DNA from: Pseudomonadota bacterium
GTDB taxonomy: Bacteria > Pseudomonadota > Alphaproteobacteria > Caulobacterales > Aquidulcibacteraceae
Length of the DNA: 64,000 nt
Assembly: GCA_020161405.1 (NCBI GenBank)
Contig: JAIUOD010000002.1
Coordinates: forward strand, 124,001-188,000
Reading direction: 5' to 3'
Made by a program: the position numbers and the translations under genes. The notes beneath the pieces are model-generated. The model had not been told where the DNA came from. It saw only the letters and a list, made by a program, of their open reading frames with translations, and ran no database searches. Numbering within the stretch: position 1 is the stretch's first letter; the number at the start of each line of letters is the position of its first letter. Below are positions 27,074 to 37,503 of this stretch, one piece after another.

Positions 27074-27771
27074 TTTTTTAAACTTAATCTGCCATTTTTA
27101 ATATGAAGTGCCACATAGACCGCAATTAAAGAAATGAAAAGCCCCCACCATGTTAGCGCATAGCCTAAATGACGCCCTGGTTCGACATAAGTTGCCCCTT
27201 TTTCATCGGCATATGGATTGGCGCGCTCACGCATTCCAAAGGGTGACATCATAATCGGGGTAAAATAATATTGGCTTTCATCAACTCTACCGCCAACCAC
27301 TTTGACCATCGCATTAATATCAGGCCAGAAGAATTTTTCGGGTGGTTGATTTTCAGGAATGAAGGCATTTGGTTTTTTTGAAAGGCGCATTACGGCAATA
27401 GTATCAACAATAGTTTTGCGGTTCAAAAGTGTCGCGCCGCGCGCCATTTCTTTATCGGCAACAAAACCATATTCAAACATTATATTTTTGCCCTCGCTTT
27501 GCACCACGCCAAAATATCTTTTGCCATAATTTTCATATTCGGTTGCTGCAACAGTGGTAAGGCGTGATTGCGGCGTACCGATAATATGAACTTTGGTAAA
27601 TTCTTTTGGGTTTTTTAGGGCCGCATCCAAACTTATGGGCGCGCTTGGTGGCGCCGCTTCTATGGTAAGTTTGAATTGATATCTATGCCATTGCCAATTT
27701 CCCAACATGAAAAGAATAATCAAAATTGGAATTGTGAAAATGGTTAGGATGGGAAGGGGGCGAAATTTCAT
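27070..27771 (-). CDS. surf1: Cytochrome oxidase assembly protein SURF1
   Basis: Inner-membrane assembly factor for haem insertion into subunit I of aa3 oxidase. The 233-residue protein has one helix near each end (ILTIFTIPILIILFMLGNWQ and the C-terminal YALTWWGLFISLIAVYVALH) around a periplasmic domain. GNWQWHRYQFK and the late GRHLGYALTWWG are SURF1 motifs. It is embedded with 4-base overlaps on both sides, consistent with its role beside the cox genes. Confidence 0.93.
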   Translation of the reverse strand: MKFRPLPILTIFTIPILIILFMLGNWQWHRYQFKLTIEAAPPSAPISLDAALKNPKEFTKVHIIGTPQSRLTTVAATEYENYGKRYFGVVQSEGKNIMFEYGFVADKEMARGATLLNRKTIVDTIAVMRLSKKPNAFIPENQPPEKFFWPDINAMVKVVGGRVDESQYYFTPIMMSPFGMRERANPYADEKGATYVEPGRHLGYALTWWGLFISLIAVYVALHIKNGRLSLKK

Positions 27772-28139
27772 TTTTGCAAATGTTCGTAATCTTTGGCCTT
27801 GGCCTCTTTGAATTTTTTATGAACTTGTAGGGCATAAATGCTTGCTTTGAAGGGGCGCAAAAGCGCGATACAAACAATTAGGGTCAATGGCGTCATTATT
27901 GCCATCAAAACCAATGGCGACAATCTAAACCCAAAAAGCAAAATCAACAAAACTGGGGTTAAAATAAAGCCCGCAATTGTCATCACAAAAAATGCAGGGC
28001 CATCAGCGGTTTCGGCATCTTTAAAACTTGCACCGCATTTATCGCAATGCGGTTTTAATTTCAAAACCCCACCAAACAAATCCCCATTATGACAATGCGG
28101 ACACTTACACTTTATTCCATCAACTAACCAAGGGGGCAT
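27768..28139 (-). CDS. DUF983 zinc-ribbon membrane protein
   Basis: A 123-residue protein with an N-terminal zinc ribbon (CPHC and CDKC pairs) followed by two transmembrane helices. DUF983 genes regularly sit between coxC and surf1 in alphaproteobacteria, which implies a part in oxidase biogenesis, but no activity is known. The ATG at 28139 has GAGGAG five bases upstream. That ribosome site begins right at the edge of the palindromic element at 28150-28194, so folding of the element could affect translation. Confidence 0.85.
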   Translation of the reverse strand: MPPWLVDGIKCKCPHCHNGDLFGGVLKLKPHCDKCGASFKDAETADGPAFFVMTIAGFILTPVLLILLFGFRLSPLVLMAIMTPLTLIVCIALLRPFKASIYALQVHKKFKEAKAKDYEHLQK

Positions 28140-28149
28140 GAGAACTCCT

Positions 28150-28194
28150 CGCATACAAAATATAAATCCTTCGGATTTAAACCTTTTGCATGCG
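28150..28194 (-). repeat. 45-nt covarying palindromic element, copy A
   Basis: Read on the minus strand it is a hairpin with GAA loop, an upper stem AAATCC/GGATTT, an asymmetric bulge and a lower stem containing CAAAA/TTTTG. Copy B at 28349-28393 is the same element in opposite orientation. The ten differing positions form five exchanged base pairs. It ends where the DUF983 ribosome site begins. Confidence 0.85.
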
Positions 28195-28207
28195 TCTAAA
28201 AACGAAT

Positions 28208-28240
28208 AAAAAATTCTTCGGGCTGCCGCGCGAATTTTTT
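28208..28240. repeat. Hairpin inside the 28-kb spacer
   Basis: AAAAAATTC (28208-28216) and GAATTTTTT (28232-28240) are perfect arms around a 15-base GC-rich loop. The T-run makes it terminator-like on either strand. It is one of five palindromes packed into 245 bases. Confidence 0.6.
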
Positions 28241-28251
28241 ATACATACTTA

Positions 28252-28343
28252 CTTAAAAGGCTTGAAACCAAAGTTTCAAGCCTTTTCTTATTATAATGTC
28301 AATAATTTTTAAAAACCACGCTTTTTAAAAATTATTGTCCGCT
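28252..28343 (-). repeat. Palindromic module shared with 54632-54700
   Basis: Two parts are visible. A dyad with perfect 16-bp arms (28300-28315 and 28322-28337) surrounds the core GCGTGG on the minus strand. A 14-bp stem AAAAGGCTTGAAAC/GTTTCAAGCCTTTT (28255-28286) follows and probably terminates the coxC transcript. Thirty bases (28295-28324) match 54639-54668 at 28 positions, and the downstream hairpin is conserved too. Confidence 0.8.
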
Positions 28344-28348
28344 TATTC

Positions 28349-28393
28349 CACCTGCAAAAGGTTTCAAAGCGAAGCTTTGATATTTTGTAGGTG
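28349..28393 (+). repeat. 45-nt covarying palindromic element, copy B
   Basis: Read on the plus strand: lower stem CACCT...AGGTG, CAAAA/TTTTG, bulge, upper stem CAAAGC/GCTTTG and GAA loop. It aligns without gaps to copy A read on the minus strand. It begins one base after the coxC stop codon. Confidence 0.85.
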
Positions 28394-28394
28394 A

Positions 28395-29435
28395 TTACCC
28401 AAATGTCACATATATAAACGCGAACAAGAATAACCAAACCACATCAACAAAGTGCCAATACCATGCAGCAGCTTCGAATCCGAAGTGTTTTTGTGGTGTG
28501 AAATGGCCTTTAAGAAGGCGGATTAAACAAACCAATAGGAAGATTGTTCCAACCAAAACGTGTGCACCATGGAAACCAGTTGCCATGAAGAAGCCTGAAC
28601 CATAAAGGCCGCCAGCGCCACCACCAAAACCAAATAGTTTTTCGTGAATAATTTCGCCATATTCATGCACTTGGATAGAGGTGAACAAAGCACCCAAAGC
28701 CACAGTTATAGCTAAACCAATTGCGGTAGATTTACGATTACCTTCTTGTAGTGCATGATGCGCCCAAGTTACAGTTGTACCAGATAGCAAAAGGATAAGT
28801 GTATTAAGAAGTGGCAATTCCCAAGGGTTTACAGGCTCGACGCCTTCAGGTGGCCATTTTGCCCATGCCTCTGCAACTTCCGGAACAGTTGATAGAAGGC
28901 GTGCATCATGCCAAATCGCACCTTCAAAGAAAATCCAGAACCATGCCACAAAGAACATAACTTCGGATAAAATGAACAAAATCATACCATATCTAAGGCC
29001 GATTTGTACAACAGGCGTATGATCGCCCGCGCGGCTTTCTTTTACAACATCGGCCCACCAAGAGCCTGCGATTGCTGCAACCGATAAGAAGCCCAAAAGC
29101 AATACCCAAATTTTAGATTTGCCCATTAGCCAATGCCAAGAAGCGCCAGTTTGTAAATTTGTGATGGTTTTTGCTTGGTCTGCTGCCGCAGCTTTCAAAA
29201 AGTCAGGATTAGCTTTTAATGCTGCAACTGCCGCCTCAGAGCCTTGACCTAAAAGTGCCTTTGCTTTGTCTGCGCCGCCAACATAAGCCTCTATCAATGA
29301 TACTGGGTCAGCTACAAGGCCTTTTGTCATAACAACAAAGCCAACAGCAAGAACAAATAATGATATTGAAACCAATAATGGCCAAGGGCTTGGATTAACT
29401 AAGTGATAGTCATGCTTCACTGCTGCATGTGCCAT
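28395..29435 (-). CDS. coxC: Cytochrome c oxidase subunit III
   Basis: Membrane subunit of aa3-type oxidase, seven helices. Family motifs include [16 protein letters not shown] with its conserved Glu, FFEGAIW, and the C-terminal [17 protein letters not shown]. At 346 residues it is longer than the usual 260-290. The excess is an Ala/Lys-rich stretch at about residues 48-105 between helices 1 and 2. It follows ctaG by 38 bases and is followed by the palindrome cluster. Confidence 0.96.
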   Translation of the reverse strand: MAHAAVKHDYHLVNPSPWPLLVSISLFVLAVGFVVMTKGLVADPVSLIEAYVGGADKAKALLGQGSEAAVAALKANPDFLKAAAADQAKTITNLQTGASWHWLMGKSKIWVLLLGFLSVAAIAGSWWADVVKESRAGDHTPVVQIGLRYGMILFILSEVMFFVAWFWIFFEGAIWHDARLLSTVPEVAEAWAKWPPEGVEPVNPWELPLLNTLILLLSGTTVTWAHHALQEGNRKSTAIGLAITVALGALFTSIQVHEYGEIIHEKLFGFGGGAGGLYGSGFFMATGFHGAHVLVGTIFLLVCLIRLLKGHFTPQKHFGFEAAAWYWHFVDVVWLFLFAFIYVTFG

Positions 29436-29473
29436 ATTTTTCCCCCGATTCCTTTCTTTTCCCTAATGGGCTT

Positions 29474-30037
29474 TTACGATTTAGTTTTAGTTTTCACCTC
29501 AACGCTTGCATCCTTTTTGGGTTTTACAAGCATGAAAGTATATGAAAGTGTTAAGTCTTTGACGTCTTTGGTGGTTGCATCATCTGCAATTCTTTTGTCG
29601 ACAAAGAATAATACAGGCAATTCAAGGCTTTGCCCTGGTTGCAAGGTTTGATTAGTAAAGCAAAAACATTCAAGTTTTTGAAAATAAATTGCCGCCTTAT
29701 GTGGTGCCACATTATATTCGGCAATTGCCGTAACAGGCTTATCAGATGTGTTTTTGATTGTATAAAATGCAAGAACATTCTGCCCAAGTTTTACATCAAG
29801 ATTATTCTGATTTGGCTTAAATTCCCATTTAACATCGGGCATTACGTTTGAATCAAAACTTACATGAACAATTTTATCAGAAACGCCATCGGCATTCTTT
29901 CTTGCAATTGTTGTTGTTCCGCCATAGCCAGTTTTTTCACAAAATAATTTGTAAAGTGGAACCCCAGCAAAAGCCGCGCCAAACATTAAAATCGGTGCAA
30001 CAGTGGCAATAATTGCAATTTTTGTATTTTTATTCAT
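29474..30037 (-). CDS. ctaG: Cytochrome c oxidase assembly protein CtaG/Cox11
   Basis: Copper chaperone that loads the CuB centre of subunit I. The 187-residue protein has one N-terminal membrane anchor and a periplasmic beta-barrel domain. The copper-binding CFCF motif lies in KLECFCFTNQTLQPGQ, and LFCEKTGYGGTT supplies another conserved segment. Its ATG overlaps the stop of the small upstream ORF (TAATG). Confidence 0.95.
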   Translation of the reverse strand: MNKNTKIAIIATVAPILMFGAAFAGVPLYKLFCEKTGYGGTTTIARKNADGVSDKIVHVSFDSNVMPDVKWEFKPNQNNLDVKLGQNVLAFYTIKNTSDKPVTAIAEYNVAPHKAAIYFQKLECFCFTNQTLQPGQSLELPVLFFVDKRIADDATTKDVKDLTLSYTFMLVKPKKDASVEVKTKTKS

Positions 30038-30162
30038 TAATGCGCGCCCCCCATTCTTATTAGGGTTACGACAAAAACAATCACCACAAGGGCAATCAAA
30101 GCAAACATGATTGCATTATTGCGGCCTTTTTTTGCGATTTCACTTTGATCTTGCTGTGTCAT
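30037..30162 (-). CDS. Small single-helix membrane protein between ctaB and ctaG (CoxF-like)
   Basis: A 41-residue ORF: a charged start (MTQQDQSEIAKKGRNN), one transmembrane helix, and a short tail with TLIRMGG. Its 1-base overlap with ctaG and 11-base gap after ctaB place it firmly in the operon. Small proteins of this kind occupy the same slot in other alphaproteobacterial cox operons, where they are called CoxF or oxidase accessory proteins. The role is unknown. Confidence 0.75.
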   Translation of the reverse strand: MTQQDQSEIAKKGRNNAIMFALIALVVIVFVVTLIRMGGAH

Positions 30163-30173
30163 TTAAAATCCAA

Positions 30174-31154
30174 TCAAAACCAAAGGCCAAAACCATGTTC
30201 AAGCAAAAGAACAGCGAATAAAGCGGTTAAATACATTAAAGAGAAAGCGAATAAATCACGCGCAGGCTTATTGGCACTTGCGCCATCCTTATAAAGTGAA
30301 CGACCATCAGCGCGTGCATCAATATCACCAGATGTTGACATCATGCAACGATAAGCAAGCAATAGGAATAAAGCACCCAAAACAATGCTTGTACCCATAT
30401 ATAATTTACCACCAAGGCCAGTGAATGATGGCGCAATTGCAATAGGAACTAAAAGCAATGAATAAAGGAAAATTTGAATGCGTGTTGATTTTGCACCTTT
30501 GGCAACCGGCATCATCGGAACGCCTGCGCGCGCGTAATCGCCTGCTTTATAAAGTGCCAAAGCCCATGAATGTGGCGGCGTCCAAAAGAAAATAATTAAA
30601 AGTGGCAAAAAAGCATTTATATTTATCGCGCCGCCTGCTGCAACCCAACCAATGAAAGGTGGTAATGCACCCGCAAGGCCGCCAATAACAATATTGTTTG
30701 GCGTATGACGTTTAAGCCACATTGAATAAACTACGGCATAAAAGAAAATTGTAAAAGCTAACAGGCCAGCAGCAAGGTAATTTGTTGTTATGGCTAATAG
30801 TAAAACCGAAACCGCCGAACATATATTGCCCATCATTAGGGCTTCTTCTTTATTTACAAGGCCAGCAGGGACAGGGCGCATACGTGTGCGTTTCATAAGG
30901 CCGTCTATATCGGCATCATACCACATATTATATGCACCACTTGCGCCCGCGCCTAATGCAATGGCGAAAATCGCCAATGCAGTAACAATTGGGTTGTGAT
31001 TGGCAGGAACACAAACATAACCAACCAATGCAGTGAATACGACCAGTGACATAACGCGCGGCTTTAAAAGCGCGAAATAATCTTTCCAACTTGCGATGCG
31101 CGCATTTTTATCGCGCATCATTTGGTTTGAATTGTCAAAGGTCGCTTCACTCAT
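30174..31154 (-). CDS. ctaB: Protoheme IX farnesyltransferase (haem O synthase)
   Basis: UbiA-superfamily membrane enzyme that makes haem O, the precursor of haem A for aa3 oxidase. The first aspartate-rich motif is NMWYDADIDGLMKRTRMRP, typical of CtaB. DYARAGVPMMP and GDYARA near the second acidic loop are also diagnostic. The 326-residue length with about nine helices is normal. It follows coxA by 24 bases. Confidence 0.96.
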   Translation of the reverse strand: MSEATFDNSNQMMRDKNARIASWKDYFALLKPRVMSLVVFTALVGYVCVPANHNPIVTALAIFAIALGAGASGAYNMWYDADIDGLMKRTRMRPVPAGLVNKEEALMMGNICSAVSVLLLAITTNYLAAGLLAFTIFFYAVVYSMWLKRHTPNNIVIGGLAGALPPFIGWVAAGGAININAFLPLLIIFFWTPPHSWALALYKAGDYARAGVPMMPVAKGAKSTRIQIFLYSLLLVPIAIAPSFTGLGGKLYMGTSIVLGALFLLLAYRCMMSTSGDIDARADGRSLYKDGASANKPARDLFAFSLMYLTALFAVLLLEHGFGLWF

Positions 31155-31178
31155 TGTGTTTTACCAATTCATTATTGA

Positions 31179-33651
<2,473 letters not shown>

Positions 33652-33718
33652 ATTTTCCCCCTGACGACGCCTAAAACCCCAAATGTTGCAATATGCGCCT
33701 GTGACTTTTTAGTGTGTT

Positions 33719-33751
33719 GTGACAGCTTGTCGCTGTGTGACAATCTGTCAC
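33719..33751. promoter_or_regulatory. Tandem palindromic operator between coxB and tldD
   Basis: Two sites lie 18 bases centre to centre: GTGACA-GCT-TGTCGC (33719-33733, one mismatch) and GTGACA-ATC-TGTCAC (33737-33751, perfect). Both stand in the divergent control region, 68 bases before the coxB ATG. The bound regulator is not recognised. It is distinct from an FNR/FixK box. Confidence 0.55.
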
Positions 33752-33880
33752 TCGACCAAAGTAATATATGTTTATTGCAAAATACGAAAGTGGGTTGCTG
33801 CACTAAAAGTGTGGTTTTTGCTTTTATTTTTTTGAAAATTGCGCGAAAAATCATGTTATTGATAATTTTTGGATGTTTGA

Positions 33881-35311
33881 ATGACTAATTCTTCTGGTTT
33901 TAACCAAGTTTCGCTATTGGATCGTGCCCTTGAAAATGGCCCGCAAGAGATTTTAAAAGCTGCCCTTAATGGTGCTGATGATGGCGAGATTTATCTTGAA
34001 ACCGCACGCCACGAAGGGTTTGTATTTGATGATGGTCGTTTAAAATCAGCATCTTATGATTCACATGAAGGCTTCGGCCTAAGAATTGTGGCAGGGGAGG
34101 CGATTGGATATTCGCATTCAAACGAAATCTCACGCGATTCTTTTTTACGCGCATCCGATGCTGCAAGCCTTGCCAAACGTGGTTATAGCGGAAGCGCCGC
34201 AATCGCGCCGCAAAGAACTAATCAAAAATTATATGAAGATGTAAATCCACTTGATACACCAAGTTTTGAAACCAAGGTGAAAACTTTGGGCGATGTTGAT
34301 GCCTATATTCGCGCCAAAGACCCGCGTGTAGTTCAAGTTTCAGTATCGTTTGCGGCGGCAAAAAAAGATGTTGTAATCATTCGTGGTGATGGCGAAACTT
34401 TTTCAGATCATCGCCCATTGGTTCGTGTAAATGTTGCGGTAACTGCCGAAAAAGATGGAAAGCGCGAAACTGGCGCATGTGGCGGCGGTGGGCGCACGCT
34501 TTATGGTCATTGGCTTGAAATGGATAAATTACAAAGCCTTGCCGATGAAGCATTGCGCATTGCCCTTGTAAATCTTGACGCGCGCCCTGCGCCCGCAGGT
34601 GAAATGGATGTGGTTTTGGGTTCTGGTTGGTCGGGTGTTTTATTGCACGAAGCAGTTGGGCATGGCCTTGAGGGTGATTTTAACCGCAAAGGCACAAGCG
34701 CATTTTCAGGACGTATCGGTCAACAAGTTGCGGCAAAAGGCGTAACAGTTGTTGATGATGGAGCAATCGAAAGCCGCCGTGGAAGTTTGAATTTTGATGA
34801 TGAAGGCACACCAACCGAAAGAACAATTTTAATCGAAGACGGTATTTTGGTTGGCTATATGCAAGATAGGCAAAATGCCCGCCTTATGGGAACAAAATCA
34901 ACGGGCAATGGCCGCCGTGAATCTTTTAATCACGCCCCACAAGTTCGCATGACCAATACTTTCATGGAAAATGGCGATACAAACCCTGATGAAATTATCG
35001 CATCAATGAAGCGCGGTGTTTTTTGTGCGCAATTGGGCGGTGGTAATGTTGATATCACCTCTGGCAAATTTGTTTTCCAAACTTCTGAGGCCTATTTTGT
35101 CGAAAATGGCAAAATCCAATATCCAATAAAAGGCGCAACCCTAATCGGCGATGGCCCAAGCGCACTTACCAAAGTAACAATGATTGGCAATGACTTTAGA
35201 CTAGACGAAGGCGTTGGCACCTGCGGCAAAGGCGGACAAAGCGTGCCAGTTGGTATCGGACAACCGACATTGAAAATTGATGGTCTTACTGTTGGTGGGA
35301 CGGAGATTTAG
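33881..35311 (+). CDS. tldD: Metalloprotease TldD
   Basis: Zinc protease that works with TldE/PmbA on unfolded or modified peptides such as microcin precursors. The 476-residue protein carries the HExxxH zinc site H256-E-x3-H261 (VLLHEAVGHGLEGD). Further hallmarks are GRIGQQVAAKGVTVVDDG, GTPTERTILIEDG and the late GNDFRLDEGVGTCGKGGQ. tldE is not in the window, as is common. It lies divergent from the cox operon and overlaps the convergent HNH gene by 4 bases. Confidence 0.95.
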   Translation: MTNSSGFNQVSLLDRALENGPQEILKAALNGADDGEIYLETARHEGFVFDDGRLKSASYDSHEGFGLRIVAGEAIGYSHSNEISRDSFLRASDAASLAKRGYSGSAAIAPQRTNQKLYEDVNPLDTPSFETKVKTLGDVDAYIRAKDPRVVQVSVSFAAAKKDVVIIRGDGETFSDHRPLVRVNVAVTAEKDGKRETGACGGGGRTLYGHWLEMDKLQSLADEALRIALVNLDARPAPAGEMDVVLGSGWSGVLLHEAVGHGLEGDFNRKGTSAFSGRIGQQVAAKGVTVVDDGAIESRRGSLNFDDEGTPTERTILIEDGILVGYMQDRQNARLMGTKSTGNGRRESFNHAPQVRMTNTFMENGDTNPDEIIASMKRGVFCAQLGGGNVDITSGKFVFQTSEAYFVENGKIQYPIKGATLIGDGPSALTKVTMIGNDFRLDEGVGTCGKGGQSVPVGIGQPTLKIDGLTVGGTEI

Positions 35312-36198
35312 CCGTCAGGTAAGATTGCTCCTGATGGTATATTGTAGCCTATATGATTAGCTAAATTCACTACATGTCTTCTGTAACTCATTGCTTGAAA
35401 CAATCCTGGCTTCAATAACATAACATTTCCTGAAATATCGCTTTCGTAATCCATTGCATTTGGGTAGATGTCGGTATTTGTTTCGATAATTATTGAGCCA
35501 AGGTAATGACCGCAAATTCCAATACTACAGATTAAACTGTTGAGAGTTGGGACGATGGCAAATACAGACCTATTTGTATATTCAAAAAGAATTTTATCAA
35601 AAGCTCCTTCAGGATTTATGTCTCCCGTATTGTCGTGAAATCTCCAATTAATTCTTATTCCATTTAATTTTGGATTGGTTGCTGAAATTTTATTTTGGTT
35701 AATAATGCACCTCAGTTGTTCAACCCACGGTTCATTCTTAATTAAGTCACCGTAAATTCTATATGCCCCGCCCAAGCATACTTTACAAAGGAATTTCAGC
35801 TCGTTCTCAATATTAATATCGAAAGAAGTAGTGAAAACTACTCCTTCCGTATGAGTATTTGGTAAGTATTGGCGTGTTTTAGGTGACCAATGTTTTATTT
35901 CATGTTGCCCTAACTCCGTAATCACAAGCTCGCTTCCAATGTATGAACGCCATCTAGGACTAGTTCCGCTTCCGTTTCTACCTTTAATTCCAGCATTTCT
36001 AACCGCTAGTGGAACAATTATATCCTTCAAGAGCTTTGATTCAATTTTACTTCCGAATTCTGAATTGAATGTCTTAGAAGCCCATGTTGTGAACTGATTG
36101 CACCCACCAAGTGAGATAGGAATAATATGATCCCAACTACCCTCATTTTCGCTTGTGAAAGTATTAGTGTAAATACAATATCGCTTATTCTCTCCCAT
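35308..36198 (-). CDS. HNH endonuclease-like protein
   Basis: A 296-residue protein whose N-terminus shows an HNH-type start: C8 in RYCIYTN, then SWDHIIPISLGG with D23-H24, and a downstream Asn/His region (FNSEFGSKIE). The rest does not match a family I know. It has several Cys residues and ends in a hydrophobic-rich domain. Only one base separates its ATG from the stop of the antitoxin gene. It therefore looks like a third gene of the brnT-brnA transcript. It could be a defence or mobile-element nuclease. The HNH call is moderate and the role open. Confidence 0.6.
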   Translation of the reverse strand: MGENKRYCIYTNTFTSENEGSWDHIIPISLGGCNQFTTWASKTFNSEFGSKIESKLLKDIIVPLAVRNAGIKGRNGSGTSPRWRSYIGSELVITELGQHEIKHWSPKTRQYLPNTHTEGVVFTTSFDINIENELKFLCKVCLGGAYRIYGDLIKNEPWVEQLRCIINQNKISATNPKLNGIRINWRFHDNTGDINPEGAFDKILFEYTNRSVFAIVPTLNSLICSIGICGHYLGSIIIETNTDIYPNAMDYESDISGNVMLLKPGLFQAMSYRRHVVNLANHIGYNIPSGAILPDG

Positions 36199-36199
36199 T

Positions 36200-36439
36200 T
36201 CACTTAACCGCCCGTTCCAAAACTTCCCTTATAAACCGCTGATACGGCATTTTATGTTTTGCCGCTGTAATTTTTACGGCTTCTAATAATTCGGATGGAA
36301 AGCGCATATTTACTTGGGTGTCTTTGGATTTGAATTCGAAACTTGTGGGTTTGAATTGGGAAAAATCCAAATCTGATAAATCTTGGTCAAGGAAGTCTTC
36401 GGCTTCTTTGTCGGTTTTAAATTTTGGAATATTTTTCAT
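36200..36439 (-). CDS. brnA: BrnA/CopG-type antitoxin
   Basis: A 79-residue antitoxin with an acidic N-terminal half (EAEDFLDQDLSDLDFSQF) that should bind the toxin. The C-terminal half is a ribbon-helix-helix DNA-binding segment (QVNMRFPSELLEAVKITAAK, then MPYQRFIREVLERAV). This arrangement is that of BrnA and related CopG antitoxins. The ATG at 36439 has AGAGG upstream; an earlier ATG at 36460 is possible. It overlaps the 3' end of brnT by 23 bases. Confidence 0.82.
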   Translation of the reverse strand: MKNIPKFKTDKEAEDFLDQDLSDLDFSQFKPTSFEFKSKDTQVNMRFPSELLEAVKITAAKHKMPYQRFIREVLERAVK

Positions 36440-36719
36440 AATTTGTGACCTCTTTTTCATGCATAAACCTTGCGCTTATTGGGCGTATATATTTTTCATC
36501 GTCAATTTTTCGCATCGTAAAAGCAATGAAAGCATATTTTCCATTTTCATTAATTCCAATTGCGATATATCTTTCCTCATATTGCGAATGTTTAGTATCA
36601 GTGGCGATTTTGGGGTTATTGCGGAAAATGAAATCAATATCATCAATTGAAAGGCCATGCTTTTGGCATTTCTCAAAATTTCCAATATGCCAATCAAAGC
36701 CAGCAATATTTTTAAACAT
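36417..36719 (-). CDS. brnT: BrnT-family ribonuclease toxin
   Basis: Type II toxin of RelE-like fold; the Brucella homologue halts growth by cleaving RNA. Diagnostic motifs are GFDWHIGNFEKCQKHGLS near the start, TKHSQYEERYIAIG in the middle, and IRPISARFMHEKE near the end. From the ATG at 36719 the protein is 100 residues, as expected. A consensus promoter places transcription start on this ATG, which supports it over the earlier in-frame codons. Toxin precedes antitoxin, as in brnTA operons. Confidence 0.9.
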   Translation of the reverse strand: MFKNIAGFDWHIGNFEKCQKHGLSIDDIDFIFRNNPKIATDTKHSQYEERYIAIGINENGKYAFIAFTMRKIDDEKYIRPISARFMHEKEVTNYEKYSKI

Positions 36720-36725
36720 TTTAAT

Positions 36726-36753
36726 ATTATACATTTGTATATACAAATGTCAA
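36726..36753 (-). promoter_or_regulatory. Consensus brnTA promoter covered by a 20-bp palindrome
   Basis: On the minus strand TTGACA (36753-36748) and TATAAT (36731-36726) are perfect boxes 16 bases apart. The spacer and box edges are a perfect palindrome, ACATTTGTATATACAAATGT (36731-36750), the expected binding site for the BrnA-BrnT complex. The start point falls about seven bases after the -10 box, on the brnT ATG. Confidence 0.8.
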
Positions 36754-36767
36754 TTTAAAGGTGCGTT

Positions 36768-37481
36768 ATGAAAAGGTTATTATTACTATCGATATTATTA
36801 TCGCCGCAAATTTCCCACGCCCAAGAAGCCATGCCGTCTGACTTTGTTCGCCTTTCTGATGTTACCACTTCAATAGTTCAAGATATGCGTTATGCGACGC
36901 CGAATAATTTTATGGGTAAAACGCTTGCGGGTTATAAAAAGGGTGAGTGTATTTTAAATTATGATACGGCAATCGCCCTTAAGAATGTTCAGCAGGATTT
37001 GGCGGCGGATAATCAGACTTTGGTGGTTTTTGATTGTTATCGCCCGCGCAAGGCGGTTTTGAATATGGTTGATTGGGTAAATTCTGGGGATGGGTTTAAT
37101 AAAAAATATTTTCCCGCAACCCATCAATCAAAATTAATTCAAGATGGCTATATTTCCGATAAATCAAACCATTCGCGCGGCTATACTGTTGATTTGGCAA
37201 TTGCGCCGATAAATAAGCCTTGGATAAAATGGTGGCGCCCAAATGTTTGTGGTAATCGGCGCGACCCGCAAAGCCTTAATTTTGGCACCCCATTTGATTG
37301 CTTTGATAAAAAGACCGCAACCGATGATAAATCAATAAGTCAAAGCGCCCAAAAGAATCGTCAAAAATTGAAAGCTTTGATGGAAAAACATGGCTTTAGA
37401 AATTATAGCGAAGAATGGTGGCATTATACCCTTCGGTTACAGCCACAAGATGCGCCATTTTATGATTTTGACGTCCAATAA
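36768..37481 (+). CDS. D-Ala-D-Ala dipeptidase, VanX/DdpX family
   Basis: Zinc dipeptidase of the M15D family. A signal peptide ends in SHAQ, so the enzyme acts in the periplasm on D-Ala-D-Ala or peptidoglycan fragments, unlike cytoplasmic VanX of vancomycin resistance. Zinc ligands and catalytic residues are present: H135 and D142 in SNHSRGYTVDLA, and E216/H219 in EEWWH. R92 in YRPRKA matches the substrate-binding Arg. A ribosome site AAAGG precedes the ATG. No van regulators or ligases are near, so recycling is more likely than resistance. Confidence 0.88.
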   Translation: MKRLLLLSILLSPQISHAQEAMPSDFVRLSDVTTSIVQDMRYATPNNFMGKTLAGYKKGECILNYDTAIALKNVQQDLAADNQTLVVFDCYRPRKAVLNMVDWVNSGDGFNKKYFPATHQSKLIQDGYISDKSNHSRGYTVDLAIAPINKPWIKWWRPNVCGNRRDPQSLNFGTPFDCFDKKTATDDKSISQSAQKNRQKLKALMEKHGFRNYSEEWWHYTLRLQPQDAPFYDFDVQ

Positions 37482-37503
37482 TGTAAACAAACCCCCATTT
37501 TAT

